A stretch of DNA of 64,000 bases from Serratia rhizosphaerae (GCF_009817885.1 NZ_CP041764.1:2852001-2916000); one strand, 5' to 3'; shown: positions 16,638 through 25,475, counted from the stretch's first letter. Notes: a model not told the origin generated them from the letters alone. A program made the numbers and translations.

Positions 16638-16769
16638 GTGAAGAAACGCTCATCGTTGTTATTACTGTACGTCGACGTGATCTTTTCCTCCAACGCCACG
16701 GCGGGGCGTCAGGGCTGCGAAATCAAGAAAAGTAAAAGCAGAAGGGGCAACCCCTTCTGCTTTTTTTAA
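16638..16769 (+). pseudogene. Possible remnant of a small exported protein gene (DUF1090-like start)
   Basis: GTG at 16638 has AAGGA 9 bp upstream. The 43-codon frame begins with a signal-peptide-like stretch (MKKRSSLLLL...SSNATAG) and then GCEIKK, like the beginning of DUF1090 proteins. The frame then runs straight through a transcription terminator, so the natural 3' part is missing. It is either debris of a deleted gene or a chance ORF. Confidence 0.25.
16736..16767 (+). terminator. Strong rho-independent terminator
   Basis: AAGCAGAAGGGG and CCCCTTCTGCTT pair perfectly (12 bp) around a CAA loop and are followed by Ts. It is only 8 bp from the ydhP stop codon at 16775. The flanking A run on the left means it can also stop transcription of ydhP on the minus strand. 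Confidence 0.9.
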
Positions 16770-16774
16770 TGCGC

Positions 16775-17941
16775 TTAGCCGTTGGAATACGCCACTGTGG
16801 CCTGTGACCGGCGGTTCAGCAGCACCACGAACAGCGCCAGAGCGGCAATCATCGCCCCCGTCACCGGCACAAAAACGTAGCCCAGCCCGCTGGAGACGAC
16901 GGCGCCGCCGGCGGCCGCGCCCAGGGCGTTGCCGAGGTTAAATGCGCCGATATTGACCGACGAGGAGAGGCCGGGCGCTTCGCTGGCGACGCGCATCACG
17001 CGCATCTGCAGCGGCGGCACCACGCCGAAGGTGGCGATGCCCCAGATAACCATGCCCAGCGCCGCGCCGATCTCGCTGCGCGCCAGCAGCGGCATCAGCA
17101 GCATGACGGTCAGCAGCAGCAGCAGAAAACCTGTCAGCGTATTACTTTCCGAGCGGTCGGCGAATTTGCCGCCGAGGTAGTTGCCGATCGAGAAGCCCAC
17201 GCCGGTCAGCATCAGCATCAGGGTGACGAAGGTCGGCGTGGCGGCGGTCAGCGTGTGCAGCACCGGCGCAATGTAGGTGTAGAGGGTAAACATCGCCCCG
17301 GCGCCCAGCACGGTGGTCAGCAGGGCGCTCAGCACCTGCGGGCGCATCAGCACCGACAGTTCACGCTTCACGTCAGGGCGTTCGCCCGCTTCTCCCTTCG
17401 GTAATGAGAACCACAGGCCCAGCATGGCGATCACCCCCAGCCCCGCGGTGGCAAGAAACGACATGCGCCAGCCGATGGTGGCACCGAGCCAGGTGGCGGC
17501 CGGCACGCCGCCGATATTGGCGATGGTCAGCCCCATAAACATGGTGGCGACGGCGCTGGCGCGTTTTTCTTTGGCAACCACGCTGGCGGCGACCACCGAG
17601 CCGAGGCCGAAGAACGCGCCGTGGTTCATGCTGGTGATGATGCGCGACAGCAGCAGCGTGGTGTAATCCGGCGCAATGCTCGACAGCACGTTACCCAGGG
17701 TAAAAATCGCCATCAGGAACATCAGCGCGTTTCTGCGCGCCCGGTGAGATAGCAGTAGGGTCATCAGCGGCGCGCCGATCATCACGCCGATGGCGTAGGC
17801 GCTGATCAGCATTCCCGCTTTGGGAATCGAGACGTCCACGCCTTCGGCAATCACCGGCAGCAACCCCATCGGGGAGAATTCGGTGGTGCCGATGCCGAAC
17901 GCGCCCACCGCCAGCGCCAGCAGGGGATAATTAATTTTCAT
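16775..17941 (-). CDS. ydhP: MFS transporter YdhP
   Basis: 388 aa, close throughout to E. coli YdhP (MKINYPLLALAVGAFGIGT... and LGNALGAAAGGAVVSSGLGY). 12-segment major facilitator of the drug:H+ antiporter-1/AraJ-like group. The substrate is not established. ATG at 17941. The terminator immediately downstream makes it a single-gene unit. Confidence 0.92.
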   Translation of the reverse strand: MKINYPLLALAVGAFGIGTTEFSPMGLLPVIAEGVDVSIPKAGMLISAYAIGVMIGAPLMTLLLSHRARRNALMFLMAIFTLGNVLSSIAPDYTTLLLSRIITSMNHGAFFGLGSVVAASVVAKEKRASAVATMFMGLTIANIGGVPAATWLGATIGWRMSFLATAGLGVIAMLGLWFSLPKGEAGERPDVKRELSVLMRPQVLSALLTTVLGAGAMFTLYTYIAPVLHTLTAATPTFVTLMLMLTGVGFSIGNYLGGKFADRSESNTLTGFLLLLLTVMLLMPLLARSEIGAALGMVIWGIATFGVVPPLQMRVMRVASEAPGLSSSVNIGAFNLGNALGAAAGGAVVSSGLGYVFVPVTGAMIAALALFVVLLNRRSQATVAYSNG

Positions 17942-18142
17942 GTAACAACTCCGTTAGCCGCTGCCAAAGCGCGGAAAGAGGGGGGAAGGGGCGAAAGTAT
18001 GACATCGGTCACAAAAAAGATAAGCCGGCGGCAGGCGAAAAGATTTTTGCTGATTTGCGCACAATAGAAGGAGAAGAAGGGCATTTTCTGCAAGATGGAC
18101 CGGCGGAGAACAGCGGCCCGGGCGAGCCGCTGTGTATGACCG

Positions 18143-18892
18143 TTACGCCGCGAAGCCGCCGTCGATGGTCAGGCTGGCGCCGGTGATATAGCCGGCTTCC
18201 GGGCCGGCCAGGTAGGCGACAAAGCTGGCGATCTCTTCATCCTTTCCATAGCGGTTGATGGCCATCAACTGCTTCAGCTGTTCGGCGAACTCGCCGTCGT
18301 CCGGGTTCATATCCGTATCCACCGGGCCGGGCTGCACGTTATTGACGGTAATGCCGCGTGGGCCGAGGTCGCGCGCCATACCTTTGGTCAGGCCGACCAG
18401 CGCGGATTTACTCATGGCATACGCCGCGCCGCCGCCAAACGGCATACGTTCGGCGTTGGTGCTGCCGATATGGATAATGCGGCCGCCGTCGTTCATATGG
18501 CGCGCCGCTTCCTGGCTGGCGATGAAGACGCTGCGCACGTTAACCGCCAGCGTGCGGTCCAGATCGTCCAGCGTCAGCTCTTCGATGCCGCCCATGGCAA
18601 ACACCCCGGCGTTGTTCACCAGAATATCCAGCCGGCCAAAGTGCTGCACCGCCTGCTGCACCGCCAGGCGCAGCGCCTCGGCGTCGGCGCTGTCGGCCTT
18701 GATGGCCAGCGCCTTGCCGCCGGCAGCGGTTATGGTGTCCACCACGGCGTTGGCCTTATCGGCGGAGGAGACATAGGTCAGCGCTACTGCCGCACCCTCG
18801 CGCGCCAGGCGCAGCGCGATAGCGGCGCCGATGCCACGTGAACCGCCCTGAATAAAGGCGACCTTGTTTTGCAGAGGTAATGTTGCCGTCAT
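18143..18892 (-). CDS. SDR family oxidoreductase (3-oxoacyl-ACP reductase-like)
   Basis: 249 aa classical short-chain dehydrogenase. NAD(P) motif GGSRGIGAAIALRLA, NNAG at about residue 90, catalytic Ser (HIGSTNAE), and YAMSK carrying the Tyr/Lys pair. C-terminal TGASLTIDGGF is typical. Physiological substrate is unknown. AAGGAG before 18892 fixes the start. Between ydhP and proP, same strand as both. Confidence 0.88.
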   Translation of the reverse strand: MTATLPLQNKVAFIQGGSRGIGAAIALRLAREGAAVALTYVSSADKANAVVDTITAAGGKALAIKADSADAEALRLAVQQAVQHFGRLDILVNNAGVFAMGGIEELTLDDLDRTLAVNVRSVFIASQEAARHMNDGGRIIHIGSTNAERMPFGGGAAYAMSKSALVGLTKGMARDLGPRGITVNNVQPGPVDTDMNPDDGEFAEQLKQLMAINRYGKDEEIASFVAYLAGPEAGYITGASLTIDGGFAA

Positions 18893-19123
18893 GTTGTTTC
18901 TCCTTAAAAGGGGTGAAATAAACATTGTGGAGCCAGTATCCGAGATGAGGCCGGCGGGGACAGTTCAGAAAGAGCTACGCGCGTAAATCTCTCCGACTGC
19001 CCTGACGCGGCGATATCATTACTCACTCACCAAGGCGGTATTTTGATAATGTCTTCTTGGGGATAGTGTAAATATGCGGCGCCAGCCAGCGCGCGACGAT
19101 CTTGTCAGAAAAACACCGTTCAT

Positions 19124-19158
19124 AAAAAGGCCGCCGATGTTCATCGGCGGCCTTTTTT
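19124..19158 (-). terminator. Terminator downstream of proP-like gene
   Basis: GGCCGCCGATG / CATCGGCGGCC forms a near-perfect stem with a two-base centre. It is flanked by A5 on the left and T6 on the right, so it works in both directions. It lies 26 bp after the proP-like stop codon. Confidence 0.88.
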
Positions 19159-19183
19159 AGCCTTGGAAGCGCTCAGCCGCCGT

Positions 19184-20662
19184 TCAGGATGCGCTGGCTT
19201 CAGACTGGCGCTGCGCCTTGCGCCGCAGCCGCAGTTTTTTCACCAGATTATGGGCTTCCTTACTGCTGGCTACCGTCGGCGGGGAACCGCGCAGCGGTTT
19301 TTTGGCCGTTTCGCGCAGCGTCAGCACGGTGATAATGCCGATAACTCCGGCGCCCATCATATAGTAAGCCGGCATCATGATATTGCCGGTGGTATCCACC
19401 AGCCAGGCGGTGATGAGCGGCGTGGTGCCGCCGAACAGTGAAACCGACAGGTTAAAGCCGATGGCCAGCGCGCTGTAGCGCACGTCGGTGACGAACAGCG
19501 CAGGCAGCGTGGCCGGCATGGTGCCGCTAAAGCAGGAGTGCAGCACGCCCAGAATGACCAGACCGGCAAATACCGCCACCAGATTGCCGGAAGCCAGCAG
19601 GGTAAAGGCGGGGATGGCGAGCAGGATCAGCCCGGCGGCGCCCAGCGCGATAACCGGGCGACGGCCGATGCGGTCGGTGGTGTAACCCCAGAACAGCGTC
19701 AGCGGCATCATGACGAACATGATCACCATCACCAGCAGCAGGCTGCTGAGCTGTCCCAGTCCCAGAATGCCGCTGAGGTAGCTTGGCATATAGGAGGTCA
19801 GCATATAGTTGGACACGTTAAACAGCAGCACCAGCCCCACGCATTTCAGGATCGAAGAACGGTACTTCTTCAGCATCTGCAGCAGGCCGAGGCGCGGCTT
19901 GCTGTGCTCCAGCGCCTCTTGCTGCGCCATATGCTGCTGAAAGGCCGGCGTCTCTTCCAGTTTCAGACGGAAGTAGAAGCCGATTAACCCCATCGGCGCG
20001 GCGATAAAGAACGGTATGCGCCAGCCCCAGTCCAGCATCACCTGTTCAGAGAGCGTGGAGGTAAGGATGGTCACCAGGCTGGCGCCGAGCAGATAGCCGC
20101 CGATGGTGCCGAACTCCAGGAAACTGCCCATAAAGCCGCGGCGTTTATCCGTCGAGTATTCGGCGATAAAGGTGGCGGCGCCGGAGTATTCACCGCCGGT
20201 GGAGAAGCCCTGCAGCAGGCGAGCCAACAGCAGCAGCACGGGGGCCAGGATGCCGATGGAGGCGTAGCTGGGGATAAGGCCGATGCAGCAGGTGCCGATG
20301 GCCATCATGATCATGGTGATGGCCAGGACTTTTTGCCGGCCAATCCGGTCGCCCATCCTGCCAAACACAATGCCGCCGATCGGGCGGATCAGGAAGGCGG
20401 CGGCGAAGGTGCCGAAGGAGGCGATCAACTGTGCCGCCGTACTGGCGTTGGGGAAAAATACTTTACCGATGACTAACGCCAGGTAGCTGTATACGCCAAA
20501 ATCAAACCATTCCATGGCATTGCCCAGCGCGGCTGCGCCGACGGCTCGTTTGAGCATATCACTATCAACAATAGTAATATCGTCAACGGTCAATTCCGGC
20601 GACTTATTGTTGAGAGGGAGGTGCTCATTCGGTGGTGTGGTTGAAGATATTCGGGAGGTCAT
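19184..20662 (-). CDS. proP: ProP-like proline/betaine:H+ symporter (MFS, MHS family)
   Basis: 492 aa. Aligns by eye with ProP along the membrane part: LGNAMEWFDFGVYSYLA, EYSTDKRRGFMGSFLEFG and TMPATLPALFVTDVRYSALA. It imports osmoprotectants driven by protons. The C-terminal tail is short and basic and lacks the long coiled coil of E. coli ProP, so osmotic activation may differ. GAGGAA before 20662 sets the start. Single gene ending in a strong terminator. Confidence 0.85.
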   Translation of the reverse strand: MTSRISSTTPPNEHLPLNNKSPELTVDDITIVDSDMLKRAVGAAALGNAMEWFDFGVYSYLALVIGKVFFPNASTAAQLIASFGTFAAAFLIRPIGGIVFGRMGDRIGRQKVLAITMIMMAIGTCCIGLIPSYASIGILAPVLLLLARLLQGFSTGGEYSGAATFIAEYSTDKRRGFMGSFLEFGTIGGYLLGASLVTILTSTLSEQVMLDWGWRIPFFIAAPMGLIGFYFRLKLEETPAFQQHMAQQEALEHSKPRLGLLQMLKKYRSSILKCVGLVLLFNVSNYMLTSYMPSYLSGILGLGQLSSLLLVMVIMFVMMPLTLFWGYTTDRIGRRPVIALGAAGLILLAIPAFTLLASGNLVAVFAGLVILGVLHSCFSGTMPATLPALFVTDVRYSALAIGFNLSVSLFGGTTPLITAWLVDTTGNIMMPAYYMMGAGVIGIITVLTLRETAKKPLRGSPPTVASSKEAHNLVKKLRLRRKAQRQSEASAS

Positions 20663-21187
20663 ATTTTCCTCAAAAGGGTTGCGTGATATTTATCGTATTT
20701 GTTGTCCTAATGTAAAATAAGAACATAAAACTAACGTAATAACGTCAGGCTGGGGATTATTCGGGGGCGCTACTCTAATATACCCGTGCGGATAATTGCA
20801 AGTTTCGGCCGGATATTCATTTTTACGGGTGATAATTTCCGTTGTTATTACAGGATGTGTCACTTGGTTTCATATTATCACCGTTTGTTGTGATAATGTG
20901 TAAATTAGCTGTCGCCAATGCCCCTGCCTGTTTTCAGGTTTTTTATTGTATTTTTTATTGGTGTGTTTAATGTGGCAAAAAATGGCTTTTTTAATATTGT
21001 TGTTGGTTTAATTATTTTTCCTCTGCGTACACGGCCATTTTTAATAATAGAGTGCGTCCAGCTCGGCACGGCTGAGGGGCTCGTCTGCCTGGAGAAAAAA
21101 GGGAACAATATTTATGTTTTATTGAGCGATTTGGGCAGGGAGTTTTATTATAATAGTCAATCAATCCGTCAGCTGTTGCAGAGCCTT
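20663..21187. other. AT-rich regulatory gap between proP-like gene and ECF sigma gene
   Basis: About 525 bases. An open frame does extend upstream of the sigma gene from 20918, but its composition is non-coding in character and no sigma domain lies there, so the gene is started at 21188. The visible element is an 11-bp inverted repeat with one mismatch at 20871-20900, described separately. Confidence 0.5.
20871..20900. promoter_or_regulatory. Inverted repeat upstream of the ECF sigma gene
   Basis: CATATTATCAC (20871-20881) and GTGATAATGTG (20890-20900) are inverted copies with one mismatch across an 8-nt spacer. The core ATTATCAC/GTGATAAT is perfect. It may be an operator for proP or the sigma gene. 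The binder is unknown. Confidence 0.4.
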
Positions 21188-21781
21188 ATGCCGAATTCGC
21201 ATAGCCCGTTAACCGATCCTCAGTTTGTTGCTGAATTACAGCAGCAGATGCTGCAATTTGCCCGACTGCAGCTGAATGATTTTCATCAGGCGGAGGATGT
21301 TGTGCAGGAAGCCTTTGAAGGGGCTATGAAAAATGCGGGTTCTTTTGCTGGCAGGGCGGCGTGGAAAAGTTGGGTGTTTGCGATTTTACGCCATAAAATT
21401 GCCGATATGCTGCGTATGCGTTACCGCCAGGCGGAGGTGACATCCGCGGGTGAGGAAGATCAGCAAAACTTTGAGGCGCTGTTTGACGCGCAGGGGCACT
21501 GGCCGGCTGGTGAACGGCCTCAGCGCTGGCATCAGCCGGACGAGTCCTGCGAACAGGCGCAGTTTTGGCAAATCTTTGAGCTTTGCCTGACGCAGGTGCC
21601 GGCCAAGAATGCTAGGGCTTTTATGATGCGCGAATTTATCGGCCTGGAGACGCAGGAGATCTGCCGCGAGATGGCGCTGTCGGTCACCAATCTTAACGTC
21701 GTGCTGTGGCGGGCGCGTATGCGCCTGCGGGAGTGTTTATCACAGCGTTGGTTCAGCCGTGAAGGAGGCGAACATGCTTAA
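21188..21781 (+). CDS. ECF-family RNA polymerase sigma factor
   Basis: 197 aa with sigma region 2 (FHQAEDVVQEAFEGAMKN and FRAWKSWVFAILRHKIADML-type helix) and region 4 (LCLTQVPAKNARAFMMREFIGLETQEICREMALSVTNLNV). It directs RNA polymerase to a small regulon, most likely the bufferin operon converging on it. ATG 21188 gives the normal family length. The next gene starts inside its last codons (8-bp overlap), so sigma and anti-sigma are coupled. Confidence 0.88.
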   Translation: MPNSHSPLTDPQFVAELQQQMLQFARLQLNDFHQAEDVVQEAFEGAMKNAGSFAGRAAWKSWVFAILRHKIADMLRMRYRQAEVTSAGEEDQQNFEALFDAQGHWPAGERPQRWHQPDESCEQAQFWQIFELCLTQVPAKNARAFMMREFIGLETQEICREMALSVTNLNVVLWRARMRLRECLSQRWFSREGGEHA

Positions 21782-21968
21782 CTGCCACCGTGCGACCCGC
21801 CTGATGTCTCAGGCTCAGGATGCGCCGCTGCCGTTTGCGCAGCGTGCGGCGCTGCGCTTCCACCAGCTGTTTTGCTCCGGCTGCCGTAACTTTCAGACGC
21901 AGCTGGTCGATCTGCGCAGCATCACTTCGGCTTTCGCCCAGGGCAAAGATCGGTCGCCTAAACGTTAG
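21774..21968 (+). CDS. Small zinc-binding anti-sigma factor (zf-HC2/ZAS-like)
   Basis: 64 aa. It contains H-x3-C-x2-C (HQLFCSGC), the hallmark of zinc anti-sigma domains, preceded by a CHRATRLMSQ helix with another Cys/His. There is no membrane segment, so it is cytosolic and probably releases sigma on metal or thiol stress. GGAGG at 21763 sets the start. Overlaps the sigma gene and ends 11 bp inside the convergent doxX gene. Confidence 0.82.
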   Translation: MLNCHRATRLMSQAQDAPLPFAQRAALRFHQLFCSGCRNFQTQLVDLRSITSAFAQGKDRSPKR

Positions 21969-22449
21969 AGCGCGGTACCCGGCGCCGGCACAGCAGGCTG
22001 TCGAGCGCCAGCTTGCCGCCGCCGTAGCTCATCAGATAAATTTGCGCGCTCATCCACATGCTGTGAACCGGCCAGGCATCCGGATAGACGAAGATCTGGA
22101 TCACCAGCGTCATCACCCACAGCGCCAGCGCGGAAAAGCGTGTCGCCAGACCGAGCAGCAGCAGTAACGGAAAGAGATGCTCCGCCACGGCGGCCAGGCT
22201 TGCCGCTATGGCCGGCGGCAGCAGCGGCAGTTGGTATTCGGTGGCGAATAGCGCCAGCGCGCCGCTGCTCAGGTGCGGTATCCCCAACCGCAGCGGCTCT
22301 CCGCCCAGGATATCGATCGTCAGCCCTTCAACCTTACTCTGCCCCGACAGCCAGAACGTGGCGGCCAGCGCGATGCGCGCCAGCAGGCCGAGCAGGCTTT
22401 CCCGGACAACTTTCTGGCCCTTCGCCGCCAGCGTTTGCAGTAATGCCAT
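21958..22449 (-). CDS. DoxX family membrane protein
   Basis: 163 aa with four hydrophobic segments. LARIALAATFWLSGQSKVEG near the start and AEHLFPLLLLLGLATRFSAL match DoxX-like proteins. DoxX subunits often accompany bufferin operons and may pass electrons to quinones. Last gene of the bufA1-bufB-bufC-doxX operon. AGGAG upstream overlaps the end of bufC. Confidence 0.88.
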   Translation of the reverse strand: MALLQTLAAKGQKVVRESLLGLLARIALAATFWLSGQSKVEGLTIDILGGEPLRLGIPHLSSGALALFATEYQLPLLPPAIAASLAAVAEHLFPLLLLLGLATRFSALALWVMTLVIQIFVYPDAWPVHSMWMSAQIYLMSYGGGKLALDSLLCRRRVPRSNV

Positions 22450-22450
22450 G

Positions 22451-23194
22451 TTATTTCTCCTGCCGGCCGGATACGCAAAGGATCAGGCCGTAATGGTGTA
22501 GTCGTTGTAAGGCCGGTTGGACGGCAAACGCGGTGTCCTCCGCGAGCGCTGCCGTCAGCGCCTGCGCCAGGGATTTCCGCGTCTGCAGCGCGTGGAGAAA
22601 GCGCAGCTCCGCCGCGCCGATCGCGATCAGACGCACGTCATCCTGATGGCGAAACAGTAAAACCTGTTCGGCACGGCAGGGATCCAGCTCCGCCGGCGCC
22701 TGATCCTGCTGGTGCGCCGCCCACAGGCTGAACACGGCAAACGGCGAGCCAAACAGCCGCAGCGAAGGATGCAGACGCAGGACGCTGCCGGCGGACAGCG
22801 TGGGCTGCCCGGCGTTGTCCGGCGTCGTATCTGCCGCGTGCAGAGACTCGATACACAGCAGTTCGAGCTGCGCCAGATCCGCCAGCCACGGCCAGTCAAC
22901 CAGCGGGGGAAAGCCGGCCAGCCAGGCGGGCAACGCCGTCCCATAGTCAGCCAGCACCGGCGAGGTCGGCGGGTGCCGGCGGATAAATTCGGCCGCCATG
23001 GCGCGGAAGAAGCCGTCGCCAACCTGCTGTACCAGCACCGGGCAGTTTTCCGCCAGTGCGCTAACCAGCGAGGCCATCACGTTGTTGCGATAAACGGCAA
23101 AGCGCCGGGCCGGATCGCTGCCGTTCCAGGTGGTGAGCCCCTGGGGCACGGCGCCGTTGCCGTCAAGCAGCGCCTGATACAGTGCGCGTTGCAT
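22451..23194 (-). CDS. bufC: BufC-like DUF2063 protein (bufferin maturation partner)
   Basis: 247 aa. N-terminal DUF2063 domain (ARRFAVYRNNVMASLVSALAENCP). This family partners the DUF692 enzyme by binding the precursor peptide. The start at 23194 has GGAGG upstream and lies 32 bp inside bufB, showing translational coupling. Cytoplasmic protein. Confidence 0.88.
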   Translation of the reverse strand: MQRALYQALLDGNGAVPQGLTTWNGSDPARRFAVYRNNVMASLVSALAENCPVLVQQVGDGFFRAMAAEFIRRHPPTSPVLADYGTALPAWLAGFPPLVDWPWLADLAQLELLCIESLHAADTTPDNAGQPTLSAGSVLRLHPSLRLFGSPFAVFSLWAAHQQDQAPAELDPCRAEQVLLFRHQDDVRLIAIGAAELRFLHALQTRKSLAQALTAALAEDTAFAVQPALQRLHHYGLILCVSGRQEK

Positions 23195-24089
23195 CTTTCA
23201 CCTCCTCCGTCATCAACGCTTCCGCCTGACGCGCCTCATCCAGCAGCACCGCCAGCGGCGGCAGGTTGCTGTCCCATTCGATCAGCGTTGCGACGTTGCC
23301 GGTCGCCGCCAGCGCGGCACGATACAGCTGCCAGACCGGTGCGGCGACGCGGCCGTCGTGGGAATCAATCAGTAAACGGTCGCCGGCGGCGTCCTGGTTT
23401 TCCGCATGGCCCGCCAGATGTATTTCCCCCACCCGGTGCAGCGGCAGCTCGTACAGCATGGTCAGCGGATCGCGGTGGTGGTTGACGCCGCTGACGTAGA
23501 GGTTGTTGACGTCCAGCAGCAGGCCGCAGCCGCTGCGTTTTACCATCTCGCTGATAAAGGCGGTTTCACTCAGGGTAGAGTCGGCGAACTCGACATAGGT
23601 GGCCGGGTTCTCCAGCAAGATCGGCCGCCGCAGCGCATTTTGCACCTGATCGATATGCGCGCAGACCCGCGTCAGCGTGGTCTCGGTATAAGGCAGCGGC
23701 AGCAGATCGTTGAGAAAAAAGCCGTTATGCGTTGACCAGGCCAGATGTTCGGAGAATATCTGCGGCTGATAGCGTTCCACCAGAGCGGCGACGCGTTGCA
23801 GGTGGCTGCGGTCGAGCGGCGCTTCAGCGCCGATAGACATCCCCACGCCGTGAATGGACAGCGGGTAGCTTTGACGGATGGCGCTCAGGGCCTGATGAAA
23901 AGGGCCGCCGGCCACCAGATAATTTTCCGCATGAATTTCAAAAAAACCGACGTCGGGCCGCTCCTGCAGGATCTGGCCGAAGTGCTCCGGCTTGAGACCG
24001 ATGCCGGCCCGCGGCGGGAGACCGCCCATCATGCTATAGCCAGGCGCATCACGGGTGACGGCAGGCGGGGTATGAACTGACGTAGTCAT
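23163..24089 (-). CDS. bufB: BufB-like DUF692 multinuclear iron enzyme
   Basis: 308 aa TIM-barrel protein of the DUF692 (MbnB/TglH-like) family. It has conserved metal-ligand segments EIHAENY, SIHGVGMS, SEHLAW, LLDVNNLYV and EIHLAGH. Known relatives use two or three iron ions to oxidise peptide cysteines. In bufferin operons the product is a copper-binding thiooxazole. AGGAG before 24089 sets the start. Lies between bufA1 and bufC, the standard order. Confidence 0.9.
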   Translation of the reverse strand: MTTSVHTPPAVTRDAPGYSMMGGLPPRAGIGLKPEHFGQILQERPDVGFFEIHAENYLVAGGPFHQALSAIRQSYPLSIHGVGMSIGAEAPLDRSHLQRVAALVERYQPQIFSEHLAWSTHNGFFLNDLLPLPYTETTLTRVCAHIDQVQNALRRPILLENPATYVEFADSTLSETAFISEMVKRSGCGLLLDVNNLYVSGVNHHRDPLTMLYELPLHRVGEIHLAGHAENQDAAGDRLLIDSHDGRVAAPVWQLYRAALAATGNVATLIEWDSNLPPLAVLLDEARQAEALMTEEVKDATRTVSGAA

Positions 24090-24124
24090 CGCTGTTGCTC
24101 CTGGTGATGGGCGGTGAGGGCGGC

Positions 24125-24418
24125 TTACATCTCTTTAAACGAGTCCAATTGACCAAAGCCGGTCGATGACGTCGGCGATTTCATTTTTACGCAGCTGCCG
24201 GTGGGCACCAGCTTCCAGGCGTTACCCTGGTAATCGGTTTTGGCCGTGCCGGCGCAGGTGGTGCCGGCGCCCGCTTTACAGTCATTTTTGCCCTTCAGTG
24301 ATACGCCGTAGCATTTCTCCATGTTGCTTCCTTCAGCCGCCATGGCTGCGGTGCCTGCGGTGGTCAGCATGCTGCCTAACGCCAGCGCCAGCAGTGCGGT
24401 TGTAGTTGGCTTTTTCAT
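24125..24418 (-). CDS. bufA1: BufA1 bufferin precursor (DUF2282)
   Basis: 97 aa. Sec-type signal peptide (residues 1 to about 28, ending AMAAEG), then EKCYGVSLKGKNDCKAG and TTCAGT. Four cysteines at 36, 47, 55 and 76 fit the DUF2282 core. Bufferins are modified peptides exported to the periplasm that bind copper. First gene of the operon, preceded by a putative ECF promoter. Confidence 0.9.
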   Translation of the reverse strand: MKKPTTTALLALALGSMLTTAGTAAMAAEGSNMEKCYGVSLKGKNDCKAGAGTTCAGTAKTDYQGNAWKLVPTGSCVKMKSPTSSTGFGQLDSFKEM

Positions 24419-24483
24419 TATTTCTTCCTCATGGTTGTAAAACGGATCGTTGTGTTGGCAGAAGCAGGATGGCTTCTGAGGAG

Positions 24484-24512
24484 TTAGTCGCAGCGGGCGC
24501 GGACTTCTTACA
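24484..24512 (-). promoter_or_regulatory. Candidate ECF promoter of the bufferin operon
   Basis: On the minus strand TGTAAGAA (24512-24505), then CGACTAA (24490-24484), with 17 nt between TGTAA and CGAC. The spacing and an AAC/CGA-like pattern suit an ECF sigma promoter. It is 66 bp upstream of bufA1. No second copy was found to confirm the consensus. Confidence 0.3.
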
Positions 24513-24620
24513 GAAAAAATTATTTTTTATTTAAAGTGATTGAATAACAGAAAGTTGCGTTCTGCTTGCCGCGGGGCGCGGCAATCATGCGGGGCGTGAA
24601 GAATGAGTGCGCCATGACAT

Positions 24621-24647
24621 AAAAAAACCGCAGCCAGAGGCTGCGGT
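24621..24647 (-). terminator. Terminator of the polyol-utilisation operon
   Basis: AACCGCAGCC and GGCTGCGGTT pair perfectly around a 3-nt loop. On the minus strand this is followed by seven T. It lies 43 bp after the stop of the last dehydrogenase gene (24690). Confidence 0.92.
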
Positions 24648-24689
24648 TACGGTTAGCGGGACAACCGGGCGGTCTTTGCCTGCGGGGAA

Positions 24690-25475
24690 TTACCAGCAGA
24701 CAAAGCCGCCGTCGACCAGCAGATCGACACCGGTGCAGAATGAGGCGGCGTCGCTGGCCAGGAAAATGGCCGGGCCGGCCATCTCTTCCACGCGCGCCAT
24801 GCGCTGCATCGGCGTCTGGCTTTCAAACGCCTGCGTCTGATGCACCATTTCCGGCCGGGTGTTCATCGGCGTGGCGGTATAGCCGGGGCTGATGCTGTTA
24901 ACGCGGATATTTTTCGTCGTCCACTCCATGGCCAGGCTTTTGCTGAGGTGGATAACGCCGGCTTTGGCGCAGTTGTAGTGCGCCTGCTCCAGGCCGCGGT
25001 TGACGATAACGCCGGACATCGAGGCGATATTGATGATGGAACCGCCGCCGCCGGCGGCCATCAGTTCCGCTTCGGCTTTGCAGGCGTGCCAGACGCCGGT
25101 CAGGTTGATATCGATCACCCGCTGCCACTGCTCGGTTTCCATCTCCAGCGCCGGGTTGGCGTTGGCGATCCCGGCGGCGTTCACCGCCACGTCAAGGCGG
25201 CCATACTGTGACTTTACGCCGGCGATGGCGCTGCGCAGCGCATCGGGATCGCGTACGTCGCCGGTAAAGGCGACGGCGTGACCGCCGATGGCGTGAATAT
25301 GCCGCACGGTCTCTGCCAGGCCGCCGTCTTCACGCAGGTCGAAACAGGCGACGTTAGCGCCGGCGCTGGCCAGGCCATAGGCGATAGTCTGGCCGATGCC
25401 GCTGCCGGCGCCGGTCACAAAGGCGGTGCGTCCCTGCAGGCTGAATAACTGTTGAGCGAAATCTTTGGTCACCAT
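24690..25475 (-). CDS. SDR polyol dehydrogenase
   Basis: 261 aa classical short-chain dehydrogenase. GAGSGIGQTIAYGLA (NAD site), NAAG, catalytic IASMSG and YNCAK, and a C-terminal VDGGF. It resembles D-arabinitol/threitol-type dehydrogenases. AGGAG before 25475 sets the start. It follows the MFS permease by 11 bp in an operon with a second SDR and a kinase, so oxidation of an imported polyol to a ketose is the likely role. Confidence 0.85.
   Translation of the reverse strand: MVTKDFAQQLFSLQGRTAFVTGAGSGIGQTIAYGLASAGANVACFDLREDGGLAETVRHIHAIGGHAVAFTGDVRDPDALRSAIAGVKSQYGRLDVAVNAAGIANANPALEMETEQWQRVIDINLTGVWHACKAEAELMAAGGGGSIINIASMSGVIVNRGLEQAHYNCAKAGVIHLSKSLAMEWTTKNIRVNSISPGYTATPMNTRPEMVHQTQAFESQTPMQRMARVEEMAGPAIFLASDAASFCTGVDLLVDGGFVCW

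Noticed and set aside
20918..21187. 5' extension of the ECF sigma frame
   Set aside because: The extension encodes non-sigma hydrophobic sequence, and family length is met from ATG 21188.
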